Shown here: positions 23,479 to 32,053 of the stretch, piece after piece
How positions within the stretch are numbered: the stretch's first letter is position 1
How the letters are laid out: each line of letters begins with the position of its first letter
NCBI GenBank assembly: GCA_017472735.1
Contig: JAFUOD010000007.1
Location: forward strand, 1-64,000
Origin: Oscillospiraceae bacterium
Lineage (GTDB): Bacteria > Bacillota > Clostridia > Oscillospirales > Ruminococcaceae
Length of the DNA stretch: 64,000 bases
Reading direction: 5' to 3'
Position numbers and translations under genes: made by a program
The notes under the pieces: model-generated
Told to the model about the DNA's origin: nothing
The model's database searches: none
The model's input: only the letters and a program-made list of their open reading frames with translations

Positions 23479-24288
23479 TCAACCGTCCTTTCTGTCTGCC
23501 TTTTTTCTGGAGGGGATAGCGTCAATCAATTGTTTTGTATATTCGTGTTTTGGATTACTAAATACATCATCAGCCAAACCCGTTTCAACAATGACACCGT
23601 TTTTCATAACAATAACTTTTTTGCAAATCTTTCTTACAACGTTTAAATCGTGGCTGATGAATAAAATCGCCATTTCATGCTTCTCGTTAAGCCTTCTTAA
23701 GAGGTCTAAAATCTCTGCCTGCACCATTGCATCCAACGCTGTTGTAGGCTCGTCTGCCAGCAAAAGCTTGGGGTTGGTAATTATCGCTCCGGCAATCATC
23801 GCGCGCTGAAGCATACCGCCCGAAAGCTCATGCGGATATTTGTTATATACCGTCTTCGGTTCATCAAGCTCTGCCATCGATAATGCTTTGATTGCACTGT
23901 AATAACGTTCTTTCTTCGTCATCTTTTTGTGAATCTTCAACGGCTCCTCGACCTGTTTGCCAACCTTAATCAAAGGGTCCATAGCGCTCATGGGCTCTTG
24001 AAAAACGATGCCTAACTCATCGCCCTGCAACGAGCGCATCTCTTGCGGAGAGCAGTTAAAAATCTCTTTACCGTCAAGCGTTATGCTTCCCGAGATTTCA
24101 GCTCGTTCTTTCGCCAAAAGTCCGCCGATGCTCATTGCAGTAACGCTTTTTCCGCTTCCGCTTTCGCCAACAAGACCGACAATCTCGCCCTCTTCAATGT
24201 CAAACGAGATTCCGTTAACAGCAAAGCGCTCGTCTGATGCGTCGTTAAAATGAACTTTTAAATCTTTTACCGATAATACTGTGCTCAC
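23479..24288 (-). CDS. Oligopeptide/nickel ABC transporter ATP-binding protein (DppD/OppD type)
   Basis: 269 residues from GTG at 24288 behind AAAGGAGG. Walker A GLVGESGSGKSVTA, Q-loop IVFQEPMSAMDP, signature LSGGMLQRAMIA, Walker B LLLADEPTTALDA, and FISHDLNV. Pairs with the next ATPase gene, one base away, to power the DppB/C permease. Like its partner it ends early (YTKQLIDAIPSRK), so the usual C-terminal iron-sulphur-like extension is missing. Confidence 0.94.
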   Translation of the reverse strand: MSTVLSVKDLKVHFNDASDERFAVNGISFDIEEGEIVGLVGESGSGKSVTAMSIGGLLAKERAEISGSITLDGKEIFNCSPQEMRSLQGDELGIVFQEPMSAMDPLIKVGKQVEEPLKIHKKMTKKERYYSAIKALSMAELDEPKTVYNKYPHELSGGMLQRAMIAGAIITNPKLLLADEPTTALDAMVQAEILDLLRRLNEKHEMAILFISHDLNVVRKICKKVIVMKNGVIVETGLADDVFSNPKHEYTKQLIDAIPSRKKADRKDG

Positions 24289-24306
24289 GCGCTTTGCCTC
24301 CTTTAA

Positions 24307-25122
24307 TTATATTTTCGAGGAATTTCTTGAAAGTCCCTCGCTTAATAAGCTAAATCCCAAAATCATCAAAACAATCATTCCGCCTGTTCCGATAGCGTAC
24401 CACGGCGAACTGCTCAAATATGTCTGACTCTCGCTAAGCATTGCGCCCAAGCTTGCAAACGGCGGCTGAACTCCGATACCCAAAAAGCTCATGCTTGCTT
24501 CTGATAAAACAGCGTTGTTAAACCCAATAGTTATCGCAGGCAAAAGCACACCTTTTGTGTTAGGCAAAATGTGAACCAGCATAATTCTCAAATCGCTTAC
24601 GCCCATAAGCTTAGCGCTTTTAATATAGTTTCGCTCACGCTCTTTCGCAAATTCCGCCCTTACAATTCTTGCAAAGCTGGGAATAAACAAAATTCCCAAA
24701 GCAATTATAATGTTATATGTTCCCGCACCGATAACGCTGACAATAACAAGCGCCAGCAAAAAGCTTGGCAGAGCTGTAATCGAGTCACAAATTCGGGTGA
24801 GGATAACATCAGCCGCTCCGCCGTAATAACCGCATAAAGCTCCGATTATTATTCCAAGCAAACATCCGATTGCAACAACACTGACAGCAATTATAAATGT
24901 TGTACCAGCACCCTCCAAAACTCGTGAGAATATATCTCTTCCAAAATTGTCAGTTCCCAAAATATGAGTTAAAGACGGTGCCAGTTTTTTAGCATCAGCA
25001 TCCATGGCGTTAGGATCATAAGGCGTCCAGAAAAAGCCCATAACCGTTAAAACAGTTACAAATCCCGCAATAATTCCACCGCATAAAGTAAAAATATTTG
25101 CATTAAGTTTAACCTTTTTCAT
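24307..25122 (-). CDS. Oligopeptide/nickel ABC transporter permease (DppC/OppC type)
   Basis: 271 residues from ATG at 25122 with GAGGTGG upstream. N-terminal membrane segment ITLC-like (FTLCGGIIAGFVTVLTVMGF), the DppC motif HILGTDNFGRDIFSRVL, then five membrane segments and the EAA-loop-like SAKLMGVSDLRIMLVHILPN. Length is typical. Overall ABC order A-B-C-D-F is the classic Dpp/Opp/Nik layout. Confidence 0.95.
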   Translation of the reverse strand: MKKVKLNANIFTLCGGIIAGFVTVLTVMGFFWTPYDPNAMDADAKKLAPSLTHILGTDNFGRDIFSRVLEGAGTTFIIAVSVVAIGCLLGIIIGALCGYYGGAADVILTRICDSITALPSFLLALVIVSVIGAGTYNIIIALGILFIPSFARIVRAEFAKERERNYIKSAKLMGVSDLRIMLVHILPNTKGVLLPAITIGFNNAVLSEASMSFLGIGVQPPFASLGAMLSESQTYLSSSPWYAIGTGGMIVLMILGFSLLSEGLSRNSSKI

Positions 25123-25131
25123 GCTGCCACC

Positions 25132-26073
25132 TCACTTAATGCGAATACGCGGGTCGATAAGCTGATATAAAACATCTGCAGCAAAGTTAACAATAACTAT
25201 CCACGATGCCATTATTACAACTATAGCCAAAACAACAGGAAAGTCACGCGAAGAAATACTCGAAAGCAAAAGCCTGCCTATTCCGGGAATGGTAAACACC
25301 TGCTCGATTATTATAGCTCCCGTCATAATCTCGGCCAAAGAAACCGCTAAAAAGCTTATAACAGGCACAAGCGCATTTTTAAATACGTGCCTAATAAGCA
25401 CCATGCTTCTTGAATTTCCTCTCGAGGTCGCGGTAATAACATAGTTTTTCGCCATTTCGCTCCCAATCGAGCCTTTAAGCATTTTAATTGTCATTGCAGC
25501 ACGAGGTATAGCTATCGACAATGCTGCAAAGGATAAATACTTTACAAACTCTATAGGACTTTCTTCATAAGAAACAAACATTCCCGGAACGAACATCTTC
25601 AAAACATTTCCGCATAAATAGCAAATAATTATGCCGATAAAGAACGCAGGAATACTCATAACAACTTGGTTTGCTGCAGTTGCGGCAGTATCGGCGCCTT
25701 TCGTTTTAATGCTTCCTGCCAAAAGCCCCAGGGGCAGGGCAATAACCACTGTCAAGGCAAATCCCATTACAGTCAGCGTTGCAGTAATCGGTAACTTATC
25801 GGCAAGCATATCGCTTACGGGCATATTGTAATTATAGCTTGTACCAAAATCTCCGCCTATAAAACTAAGTAACCAGTTAATATATCTTACAAACACAGGC
25901 TGATCCAGCCCAAGCTCTGCTCTAAGCTCGGCTTTTGCTTCTTCAGTCGCCTCTGTTCCTAACATTTTTGTTGTCGGGTCTCCCGGAATTACCGAGAAAG
26001 CCAAGAATGCAAGCAGTGAAACGATCAACAATGTAATAATGAGAGTAAGAACCTTTTTAAAAATATATTTCAC
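25132..26073 (-). CDS. Oligopeptide/nickel ABC transporter permease (DppB/OppB type)
   Basis: 313 residues. GTG at 26073 has AAAGGAGG at eight bases; a GTG at 26082 lies too close. DppB signature: N-terminal membrane segment, FSVIPGDPTTKMLG, FGTSYNYNMPVSDMLADKL, LIRHVFKNALVPVI and EQVFTIPGIGRLL. Six membrane segments are expected. It forms the translocation channel with DppC. Confidence 0.95.
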   Translation of the reverse strand: MKYIFKKVLTLIITLLIVSLLAFLAFSVIPGDPTTKMLGTEATEEAKAELRAELGLDQPVFVRYINWLLSFIGGDFGTSYNYNMPVSDMLADKLPITATLTVMGFALTVVIALPLGLLAGSIKTKGADTAATAANQVVMSIPAFFIGIIICYLCGNVLKMFVPGMFVSYEESPIEFVKYLSFAALSIAIPRAAMTIKMLKGSIGSEMAKNYVITATSRGNSRSMVLIRHVFKNALVPVISFLAVSLAEIMTGAIIIEQVFTIPGIGRLLLSSISSRDFPVVLAIVVIMASWIVIVNFAADVLYQLIDPRIRIK

Positions 26074-26097
26074 TGCCTGCACCTCCTTTGGCGTTAA

Positions 26098-27642
26098 TTA
26101 TTCTTTGTAACCGATCTTTGACATATCAATTAGATAAAGGGGATAGAACTCATATCCCTCAAGCTCAGGATTGATAGCAACGAAATCGGCAAGATCCTGC
26201 AAATAAACATTTGCCGCTGTTTCGCTTAAAATCTCAAGGCATCTTTTATAATGCTTTGTCTTTTCGGCATCATCTGCAGTTGATTGTGCCAGCGCAAATG
26301 CTGTGTCAAAATCGGCATTCGAATAGTTAATCATATTCTTGCCGTTGCCTGTTTCCCATCTTGCCAGCATACCGCTTGCGGTCAAAATGCTCGAATCAAA
26401 CCCAACAACTGTTGCCTGAAAATTACGCTCGCCATAAACTTCGCTCAGCCACGTATTCCAGTCAACAAGCTCAATCTTTGCCGCAATTCCGCTTGCCTTA
26501 AGCTGTTCAACCAATGTAACTGCTGTGTCAACGTGAGGCCCATAGTTCGAGGGAACCTTAATCAAAAAGCTTATTCCGTCGGGATATCCTGCCTGTGCCA
26601 AAAGTTCTTTAGCTTTTTGAGGGTTATAAGGATAGGCCTCTGCCAAATCCTCATCGAAATACTTTGTAAACGCAGGATACATCGAAGAGCCAACCTTTGT
26701 GCCGTGTCCGTCAGCAGTAAGATCAAGCATAGCATCCTTATCGACTGCATAACACAAGGCTTTACGCACAAGCTCGTTGTTAAACGGTTCCACAGCATTG
26801 TTTAGGTAAATTGCTTGCACCAAATTCATCGTACCCTCAAGCACGTTATAACCGTTTGTAAGGCTTTCAACCTGTTCAATGGTTAAGTGTGCCACAAGGT
26901 CCAAAGCTCCCGAATTGAGCGCTGTAAACAAAGCTGTTGCATCCTCAAAAATACGATAGGTAACCTTTTCAAGGCTGGCTTTATCACCGTAATATTCATC
27001 GTTTCTTACAATAATAAAGTTTTCCTGCACGCTTCGCGAGAGGAACTTAAACGGTCCGGTTCCCACAGGCTTTGTGTCCTGCTCGTTATATCCGTCGGGC
27101 ACAATGTAAACGCTTGAAACATAGCTTATAAAATCGGTGTTAGGCGAACCCAAGGTTATTGTGATAACATTTCCCTCGGCGCTTATTTCTGTTATATCAG
27201 AAAGCGCCGTAACCACGGCTGAAGTAACCGAGGTAGCGGCGCAGGTTTTAAAGGAATAGAGAACATCGTTTGCATCGCATACCTCTCCGTTATGGAAAAC
27301 TACATTTTCGCGCAAGGTGAAGGTATAGGTCAGTAAGTCATCTGATATTTTATAATCAGAAGCTACCGCGCAAACAAAATTTCCGTCCGAATCAGGCTTT
27401 ACCAAGCCTTCGAACACGTTAAACATGACCTCTCTGGTTCCTGCAGCCGTCATTTTATACGGGTCAAGACTGTTATCAGGGTCTTGGGCAATGCCAACAA
27501 CGATCTCGTTGCTTTTTGCCCCGGAAGAAGATAAGTCGTCACCGCTATTGTTTTCAGAAGTTGTTCCAAAGCATCCGCTAAGTGAACACATCGAAACCAA
27601 AAGCACTGTAATCATCAAGAAAATTGCAATAAGTCTTTTCAT
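26098..27642 (-). CDS. Peptide/nickel ABC transporter substrate-binding lipoprotein
   Basis: 514 residues. ATG at 27642 has AAAGGAG at eight bases. The lipobox LVSMCSLSGC gives a lipid-anchored binding protein (SBP_bac_5 family): VGIAQDPDNSLDPYKMTAAG, FTLRENVVFHNGEVCDANDV and VGTGPFKFLSRSVQENFIIV are typical. No His-rich metal site is seen, so short peptides are the likelier ligand. It is first in the operon, as usual, and highly expressed by design (strong ribosome site). Confidence 0.94.
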   Translation of the reverse strand: MKRLIAIFLMITVLLVSMCSLSGCFGTTSENNSGDDLSSSGAKSNEIVVGIAQDPDNSLDPYKMTAAGTREVMFNVFEGLVKPDSDGNFVCAVASDYKISDDLLTYTFTLRENVVFHNGEVCDANDVLYSFKTCAATSVTSAVVTALSDITEISAEGNVITITLGSPNTDFISYVSSVYIVPDGYNEQDTKPVGTGPFKFLSRSVQENFIIVRNDEYYGDKASLEKVTYRIFEDATALFTALNSGALDLVAHLTIEQVESLTNGYNVLEGTMNLVQAIYLNNAVEPFNNELVRKALCYAVDKDAMLDLTADGHGTKVGSSMYPAFTKYFDEDLAEAYPYNPQKAKELLAQAGYPDGISFLIKVPSNYGPHVDTAVTLVEQLKASGIAAKIELVDWNTWLSEVYGERNFQATVVGFDSSILTASGMLARWETGNGKNMINYSNADFDTAFALAQSTADDAEKTKHYKRCLEILSETAANVYLQDLADFVAINPELEGYEFYPLYLIDMSKIGYKE

Positions 27643-27699
27643 GTTGCATTCTCCTTTAAACAATCATTACTTCTTCTCCCATTATTAAATTGTAACTTT

Positions 27700-27728
27700 A
27701 TTATATTACATTCTTAAAGCAATTACAA
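27700..27728 (-). promoter_or_regulatory. Promoter of the peptide ABC importer operon
   Basis: On the minus strand TTGTAA (27728-27723) and TATAAT (27705-27700) are 17 bp apart, about 60 bp upstream of the binding-protein gene. Confidence 0.72.
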
Positions 27729-27755
27729 GTAAATCCTAAACGAAATTTTTAACAA

Positions 27756-27790
27756 AAATGCCGAGGTTAAGTTTAAAAACCTCAGCATTT
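27756..27790 (-). terminator. Terminator of the sugar ABC operon
   Basis: AAATGC-GAGGTT and AACCTC-GCATTT arms form a stem just past the last permease gene, with T runs on the minus strand side. Confidence 0.8.
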
Positions 27791-27811
27791 ATTATATTTT
27801 CGTTATTTTGC

Positions 27812-28684
27812 TTATCCCTTAACCGCACCTGCGGCAACACCTTTTATAATATATTTCTGACAGGTGATATAAAAAATAATAATCGGAATAATGCTTATCA
27901 TTATCATCGCCATTGTTGCACCCAGGTCGACCGAGCCGTAACTTCCCTTAAGATATTGAATATGAATGGGAATAGTCATATACTTGGTTCTGTCTAAAAC
28001 AAGGTAGGGGAGTAAATAGTCGTTCCAAATCCACATTGTCTGCAAAACACCAACCGAAATAAGTGTTGGTTTAAGCATTGGCATAACAACCTGAAAATAG
28101 ATTCTTAAAGTGTTGCACCCGTCCATCATTGCCGCTTCTTCAATTTCAAGAGGTATTGACTTTACAAACCCAACAAACATAAAAATCGCAAGTCCGGCAC
28201 CAAAGCCAAGATATATTACCGGTATCGTCCACGGTGTGTTAAGAGGGATAAAAAACGAATCCGCAGTCTTTGCAAGCGTAAACATTACCATCTGAAAGGG
28301 GACGACCATCGAAAATACACACAAGTAATAAACAAATCTACAGAATTTCGAATCAACTCGGGCTAAATACCACGCCGCCATAGAGCAAAACAAAAGTATT
28401 AAAAGCACCGACAAAACCGTAATAACAATACTGTAAAACACCGATTTTAAAAAAGGATAGTTACCAAAAGTCATGCCTTTAACAAAATTGTCAAGCCCAA
28501 CAAAAGTGTCAGTTCGCGGCAATGCAAAAGTATCGGTATTAATAGCGTCATTTGTTTTAAATGAGTTGTAAAAAACAATAACGATAGGGAAGATGTAAAT
28601 TACACTAAGCACACCAAAAATCAAAGTCAGAACGGTTTTGCCAAAGCTTGTTTTATACTTTAAATCTTCAAGGTTTCTTGCCAT
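27812..28684 (-). CDS. Carbohydrate ABC transporter permease (MalG type, CUT1)
   Basis: 290 residues from ATG at 28684, directly after the stop of the preceding gene, with AAAGGAGG upstream. Six membrane segments (first VLTLIFGVLSVIYIFPIVIV), the EAA loop EIEEAAMMDGCNTLRIYFQV and the ending KYIIKGVAAGAVKG that is standard for MalG-type permeases. Works with the MalF-type partner. No ATPase gene lies in the operon, so a shared MsmX-like ATPase is expected elsewhere. Confidence 0.95.
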   Translation of the reverse strand: MARNLEDLKYKTSFGKTVLTLIFGVLSVIYIFPIVIVFYNSFKTNDAINTDTFALPRTDTFVGLDNFVKGMTFGNYPFLKSVFYSIVITVLSVLLILLFCSMAAWYLARVDSKFCRFVYYLCVFSMVVPFQMVMFTLAKTADSFFIPLNTPWTIPVIYLGFGAGLAIFMFVGFVKSIPLEIEEAAMMDGCNTLRIYFQVVMPMLKPTLISVGVLQTMWIWNDYLLPYLVLDRTKYMTIPIHIQYLKGSYGSVDLGATMAMIMISIIPIIIFYITCQKYIIKGVAAGAVKG

Positions 28685-29650
28685 TTATTGCTGCACCTCC
28701 TTTGAACGTGTAGCTCTTAGCTGAATAAGCCCGATAGCCGCTACTAAAACAAAGAACAAAACAGCCTTAGCTTGTCCCACACCTCTGTAATTCACATTAA
28801 GATAGAAGGTATTATAAATATTAAGTGCCAGCATTTCGGTAGTTTTAATAACGGTCTCTCCCTGAAAAATAAACGGTTGGCCGCCGTTTAGCGCCAGATT
28901 CTGATCAAACAGCTTAAACGAATTTGTAAGCGTTAAAAATGTGCAGATAGTTATCGAGGGCATAACGCTTGGAATTATAATTTTTCTCAGAATTTTCTTG
29001 CCGCTTGCGCCGTCGATCTTTGCTGCTTCAATCAAATCCTCGGGCACATTTTGCAGCCCTGCAATATAGATTATCATCATATATCCGATCTGTTGCCAGC
29101 ACATTAAAACCAAAAGCCCCAAAAAGCCGTATTTTGTGTCCAAAAGAATCGACGTGCCAAACCGCGAAAGAATTCCGTCAAAAATCAACGACCATATATA
29201 GCCCAGCACAATGCCGCCGATAAGGTTCGGCATAAAGAATACCGTCCTGAACAGATTCGAGCCTTTAATGCCCCTTGTCAGGGCATATGCCACGGCAAAA
29301 GCAATAATGTTTATAGCCAACAGCGATACAATTGCAAACAGTGCAGTGTAAAAGAAAGAATATCTGAACGATGCATCTTTAAAAGCAGTAACATAGTTAT
29401 CGAACCACACCCATTCAGCATCGCTTGTTGTTACAAATTTGCAAAACGATAGATACAGACCTCTTAAAAACGGCCACACAAATCCAATTGTAAAAGCAAT
29501 AAGCGTCGGTAAAAGAAAAACAGCAAACCACTTCGAGTATGTTTTGCTTAACACAGTCGAGCCGCTTATGACCTGCTTTTTATTTCTTTTTTGTCTTATC
29601 AGGTTTTCTTTAGATTCGCCCTCTGCACAGGCTTCTTTTTTATCGGTCAA
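28685..29650 (-). CDS. Carbohydrate ABC transporter permease (MalF type, CUT1)
   Basis: 321 residues from a TTG start at 29650, with AAAGGAG nine bases upstream. A charged N-terminal tail (residues 1-45, Lys/Glu-rich) precedes six membrane segments; the EAA loop is EDLIEAAKIDGASGKKILRK. It closes with LIQLRATRSKEVQQ. The TTG start and an upstream hairpin should lower its expression relative to the binding protein. Confidence 0.94.
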   Translation of the reverse strand: MTDKKEACAEGESKENLIRQKRNKKQVISGSTVLSKTYSKWFAVFLLPTLIAFTIGFVWPFLRGLYLSFCKFVTTSDAEWVWFDNYVTAFKDASFRYSFFYTALFAIVSLLAINIIAFAVAYALTRGIKGSNLFRTVFFMPNLIGGIVLGYIWSLIFDGILSRFGTSILLDTKYGFLGLLVLMCWQQIGYMMIIYIAGLQNVPEDLIEAAKIDGASGKKILRKIIIPSVMPSITICTFLTLTNSFKLFDQNLALNGGQPFIFQGETVIKTTEMLALNIYNTFYLNVNYRGVGQAKAVLFFVLVAAIGLIQLRATRSKEVQQ

Positions 29651-29683
29651 GATGTTATTCTCCTTTCATGCAATATAATAATA

Positions 29684-29707
29684 GGGGCGAGCGTAAAAAC
29701 TCGCCCC
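29684..29707 (-). terminator. Intercistronic hairpin after the sugar-binding protein gene
   Basis: GGGGCGAG and CTCGCCCC form an 8-bp stem between the binding-protein and permease genes. It lacks a strong U run, so partial termination or protection of the upstream mRNA is likely, giving excess binding protein. Confidence 0.65.
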
Positions 29708-29747
29708 GAAGCGTGTAATCACAGATTTTGTTGCTTCAGTATATAAT

Positions 29748-31022
29748 TTACTGATTTTGATATTCGTTAGCCCAACCGTTTACAAATGCTGTAACCACAT
29801 CATTCCACGAGCCGTTTCCCACGGTATACTGTGTCAACGCCGCAACCAAGCCCGCACGCCAGTTATCAACGTTGGGCGTATAGTTAAATGCCCATGTTAC
29901 AACTTTCTTTCCTTGCGAAATATCTCGGTTTGCATCATTAAAGAATACATTTTCGGTTTGCTTAGCATTTTTAAACGGAATAGGGCCAAACTGCTCTGCC
30001 ATCATTTGCGTTCCTTCGTCCGAGGTTACAACCCAATAAATAAAATCTAAGGTTGCCGTAATGTCAGCTTCACTTGCCTTCGAGTTAACAGCCCAGCAGT
30101 TTTCGGTGCCGCTTGCCAAGGTATAGTTTTCTTCGCCTTCAACTCCAATATAAATAGGGATCATAGCAAGGTCATCCGGGTTCATGCCGTATTTTCCGAC
30201 AAGGTTTGAATATTCCCACGAACCGTTCTGATAGAACACAGCCTTACCCTCACCGAATTCTGCCAAAGATTCGTCAGCTGTTTTTGTTGTAAGCTGTGAC
30301 TTTTCGGCAGTCGAATTATTAACGTATAAATCCCAAATCGCCTTATAGTTATCAAGATATTTTCCTGTTATCGCTGCAGGCTGACTTGTTACATTGTTAT
30401 CTCTGAATTCAAAGAACAACGGCATATTGGCTAAATGCCCCGAAAATCTCCATGATGACGACCCGTCAAGTCCTGCCGAGGTGAAGGCTGAAAATCCGAG
30501 CACATTCTTTCGTGCCGTAATATCCTCGGCAATATTTTTTAACGATTCAAACCCTGTAATATCACCGATTTCATATCCCGCTTCTCTTAAAAGTGCCTTG
30601 TTAACAATAATTCCAAAGCATTCATAACAGTAGCCGATCGCCTTAACTTCACCGTTTTCTCCAAATAAGTTAAAATCATCAGTTGTCATTTCGTTATAAA
30701 CCGCAGTATCTTTTAAATCGAGGCAATAGTTCGACCAAGTCTCAAGGTCCGACTGCTTACCAACTTGAAACAGCGTAGGCATCTTCGATTTGTCCATCTC
30801 GGCAATAAGCGTTTCCGAATATGCCCCGGCGGCTGCTGTAACAATTGTAACATCTACCCCCGTTAATTCTGTATACTTCCTTGCAAGCTTCTGCCAAGCA
30901 GCATCAGCCTCGGGCTTGAAATTAAGATAATAAACCGAGCCTTTGGCATTTTTTTTACCGCAGCCCACAAACAAACTCATTACCATGATACACACAACAA
31001 ACAAAGCAATAATCTTCTTCAT
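29748..31022 (-). CDS. Carbohydrate ABC transporter substrate-binding lipoprotein
   Basis: 424 residues. ATG at 31022 has GGGAGG upstream; a longer in-frame reading is not preceded by a ribosome site. Lipobox MSLFVGCGKK. SBP_bac_1 family: LARKYTELTGVDVTIVTAAA, then GEGKAVFYQNGSWEYSNLVG and the C-terminal VVTSDEGTQMMAEQFGPIPF. It should deliver an oligosaccharide to the MalF/MalG pair downstream. The ligand cannot be read from the sequence; esterase genes nearby hint at plant glycans. Confidence 0.94.
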   Translation of the reverse strand: MKKIIALFVVCIMVMSLFVGCGKKNAKGSVYYLNFKPEADAAWQKLARKYTELTGVDVTIVTAAAGAYSETLIAEMDKSKMPTLFQVGKQSDLETWSNYCLDLKDTAVYNEMTTDDFNLFGENGEVKAIGYCYECFGIIVNKALLREAGYEIGDITGFESLKNIAEDITARKNVLGFSAFTSAGLDGSSSWRFSGHLANMPLFFEFRDNNVTSQPAAITGKYLDNYKAIWDLYVNNSTAEKSQLTTKTADESLAEFGEGKAVFYQNGSWEYSNLVGKYGMNPDDLAMIPIYIGVEGEENYTLASGTENCWAVNSKASEADITATLDFIYWVVTSDEGTQMMAEQFGPIPFKNAKQTENVFFNDANRDISQGKKVVTWAFNYTPNVDNWRAGLVAALTQYTVGNGSWNDVVTAFVNGWANEYQNQ

Positions 31023-31128
31023 TATGTATCCTCCCGATAGTTTTTTATCACTGGGAAATCCAATCACCAAGTGCGATGTTATTATGTTCACACAGAATAT
31101 AATTATGCACAAACAAAAAACAAATAGC

Positions 31129-31157
31129 TTGACAACATATTTGATATCATATAAAAT
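31129..31157 (+). promoter_or_regulatory. Promoter of the FakA-like domain gene
   Basis: TTGACA at 31129-31134 and TAAAAT at 31152-31157, 17 bp apart, about 45 bp upstream of the start. Confidence 0.8.
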
Positions 31158-31203
31158 TATTTTAATGACAATTCAACAATTTAAGCTTTTGCGGAGGATC
31201 AAA

Positions 31204-31455
31204 ATGACAGAATTCAGATATGACACTCAGCTTTTAATCGAGGGCGCAAATCTTGATGAAGATGAGATCTTTGATTATTTTACCGATAACTTCATCGGCG
31301 ACAGCCTTTTGGCTGTAGGAGACGACACATTAATTAAAATCCACTATCACACCAACGAGCCTTGGAAGGTACTTGAATATTGCGCTTCACTGGGCGAAAT
31401 ATTCGATATTGTTGTCGAGGATATGGACAGACAGTCACGAGGTTTAAAGGGATAA
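31204..31455 (+). CDS. Stand-alone FakA/DAK2-like C-terminal domain protein
   Basis: 83 residues from ATG at 31204 with GGAGG upstream. The whole protein resembles the domain following the kinase domain in FakA (fatty-acid kinase): FRYDTQLLIEGANLDEDEIF, FIGDSLLAVGDDTLIKIHYH, TNEPWKVLEYCASLGEI and VEDMDRQSRG. There the HYH/HTN segment lies in the middle domain that helps acyl-FakB binding. No kinase (DAK2) domain or fakB gene is present, so it may regulate or titrate a FakAB system encoded elsewhere (inference). Confidence 0.72.
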   Translation: MTEFRYDTQLLIEGANLDEDEIFDYFTDNFIGDSLLAVGDDTLIKIHYHTNEPWKVLEYCASLGEIFDIVVEDMDRQSRGLKG

Positions 31456-31461
31456 AAAATC

Positions 31462-31501
31462 AACCGACGGTTACTCTAAGAAAGAGAACGTCGGTTTTTT
31501 G
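31462..31501 (+). terminator. Terminator of the FakA-like domain gene
   Basis: AACCGACG and CGTCGGTT stem with a purine-rich loop, followed by TTTTTTG. Confidence 0.85.
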
Positions 31502-31511
31502 TTATCAGCAA

Positions 31512-31532
31512 CGCTGACCGGACGTTGATCAG
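31512..31532 (-). repeat. Decayed copy of the tRNA-Leu 3' end
   Basis: CGCTGACCGGAC at 31512-31523 is identical to 31668-31679 in tRNA-Leu, then a G is inserted before TTGA. It lies 156 bp downstream of the gene's own copy (in the tRNA's direction). Confidence 0.5.
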
Positions 31533-31627
31533 CTTTTCACCTGCATTTAGATATTACAAAAAGTTTGCAAAGCGAAAAGCAAGCGAATCAAAGATCAGCG
31601 GTTTTGTATCATTAAGTGAGCAAAATT

Positions 31628-31659
31628 AAAACTCCCAAAGCAAAGGCTTTGGGAGTTTT
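31628..31659 (-). terminator. Terminator of tRNA-Leu
   Basis: AAAACTCCCAAAG and CTTTGGGAGTTTT form a perfect 13-bp stem directly past the tRNA 3' end. Confidence 0.92.
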
Positions 31660-31661
31660 AA

Positions 31662-31748
31662 TGGTGCCGCTGACCGGACTTGAACCGGTACGGAGGTTAA
31701 TCCGAGGGATTTTAAGTCCCTTGTGTCTGCCTATTCCACCACAGCGGC
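31662..31748 (-). tRNA. tRNA-Leu(TAA)
   Basis: Reading leftward from 31748: acceptor GCCGCTG pairs with CAGCGGC, anticodon loop CTTAAAA gives TAA, a long variable arm is present, the T arm has GGTTCAAGTCC, discriminator A and encoded CCA (31664-31662). Confidence 0.96.
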
Positions 31749-31897
31749 GTTTTTCCACTCGGATATAATATCACGACTTCGTAAAAAAGTCAACTGATTT
31801 GAATAAATATTCTTCAATAAAATTTTAATTTAAAGCAGTAACATAAAAATCTACTTACTGCATAAATTATTGTTGTCGAATTTGGTCATATATTGCC

Positions 31898-31927
31898 TTG
31901 ACTTTGCTGTCTGTGCAATGATATAAT
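31898..31927 (+). promoter_or_regulatory. Promoter of the pyrR-uracil permease operon
   Basis: TTGACT at 31898-31903 and TATAAT at 31922-31927, 18 bp apart. It precedes a 120-nt leader containing a PyrR-binding loop. Confidence 0.85.
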
Positions 31928-31949
31928 CTTAAAAGTAAATCTTTAATAG

Positions 31950-32028
31950 CGGTACAGCGATGCCGAAAAGATACGATAATAGTAATACCCCAATGTCCTT
32001 CGTGCCTTTTTGGTTACTTATGGGCATT
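31950..32028 (+). promoter_or_regulatory. PyrR-binding loop and attenuator in the pyr leader
   Basis: GGTACAGCGATGCC (31951-31964) fits the PyrR anti-antiterminator hairpin: hexaloop CAGCGA of the form CNGNGA, closed by A-U instead of the common C-G pair, with extra C31950-G31965. Downstream AATGTCC (31992-31998) can pair with GGGCATT (32022-32028), followed by CTTTTATTTTA, a possible terminator though with a long loop. UMP-bound PyrR would favour termination (known mechanism). Confidence 0.75.
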
Positions 32029-32053
32029 CTTTTATTTTAGGGAGGTTTTCGCG

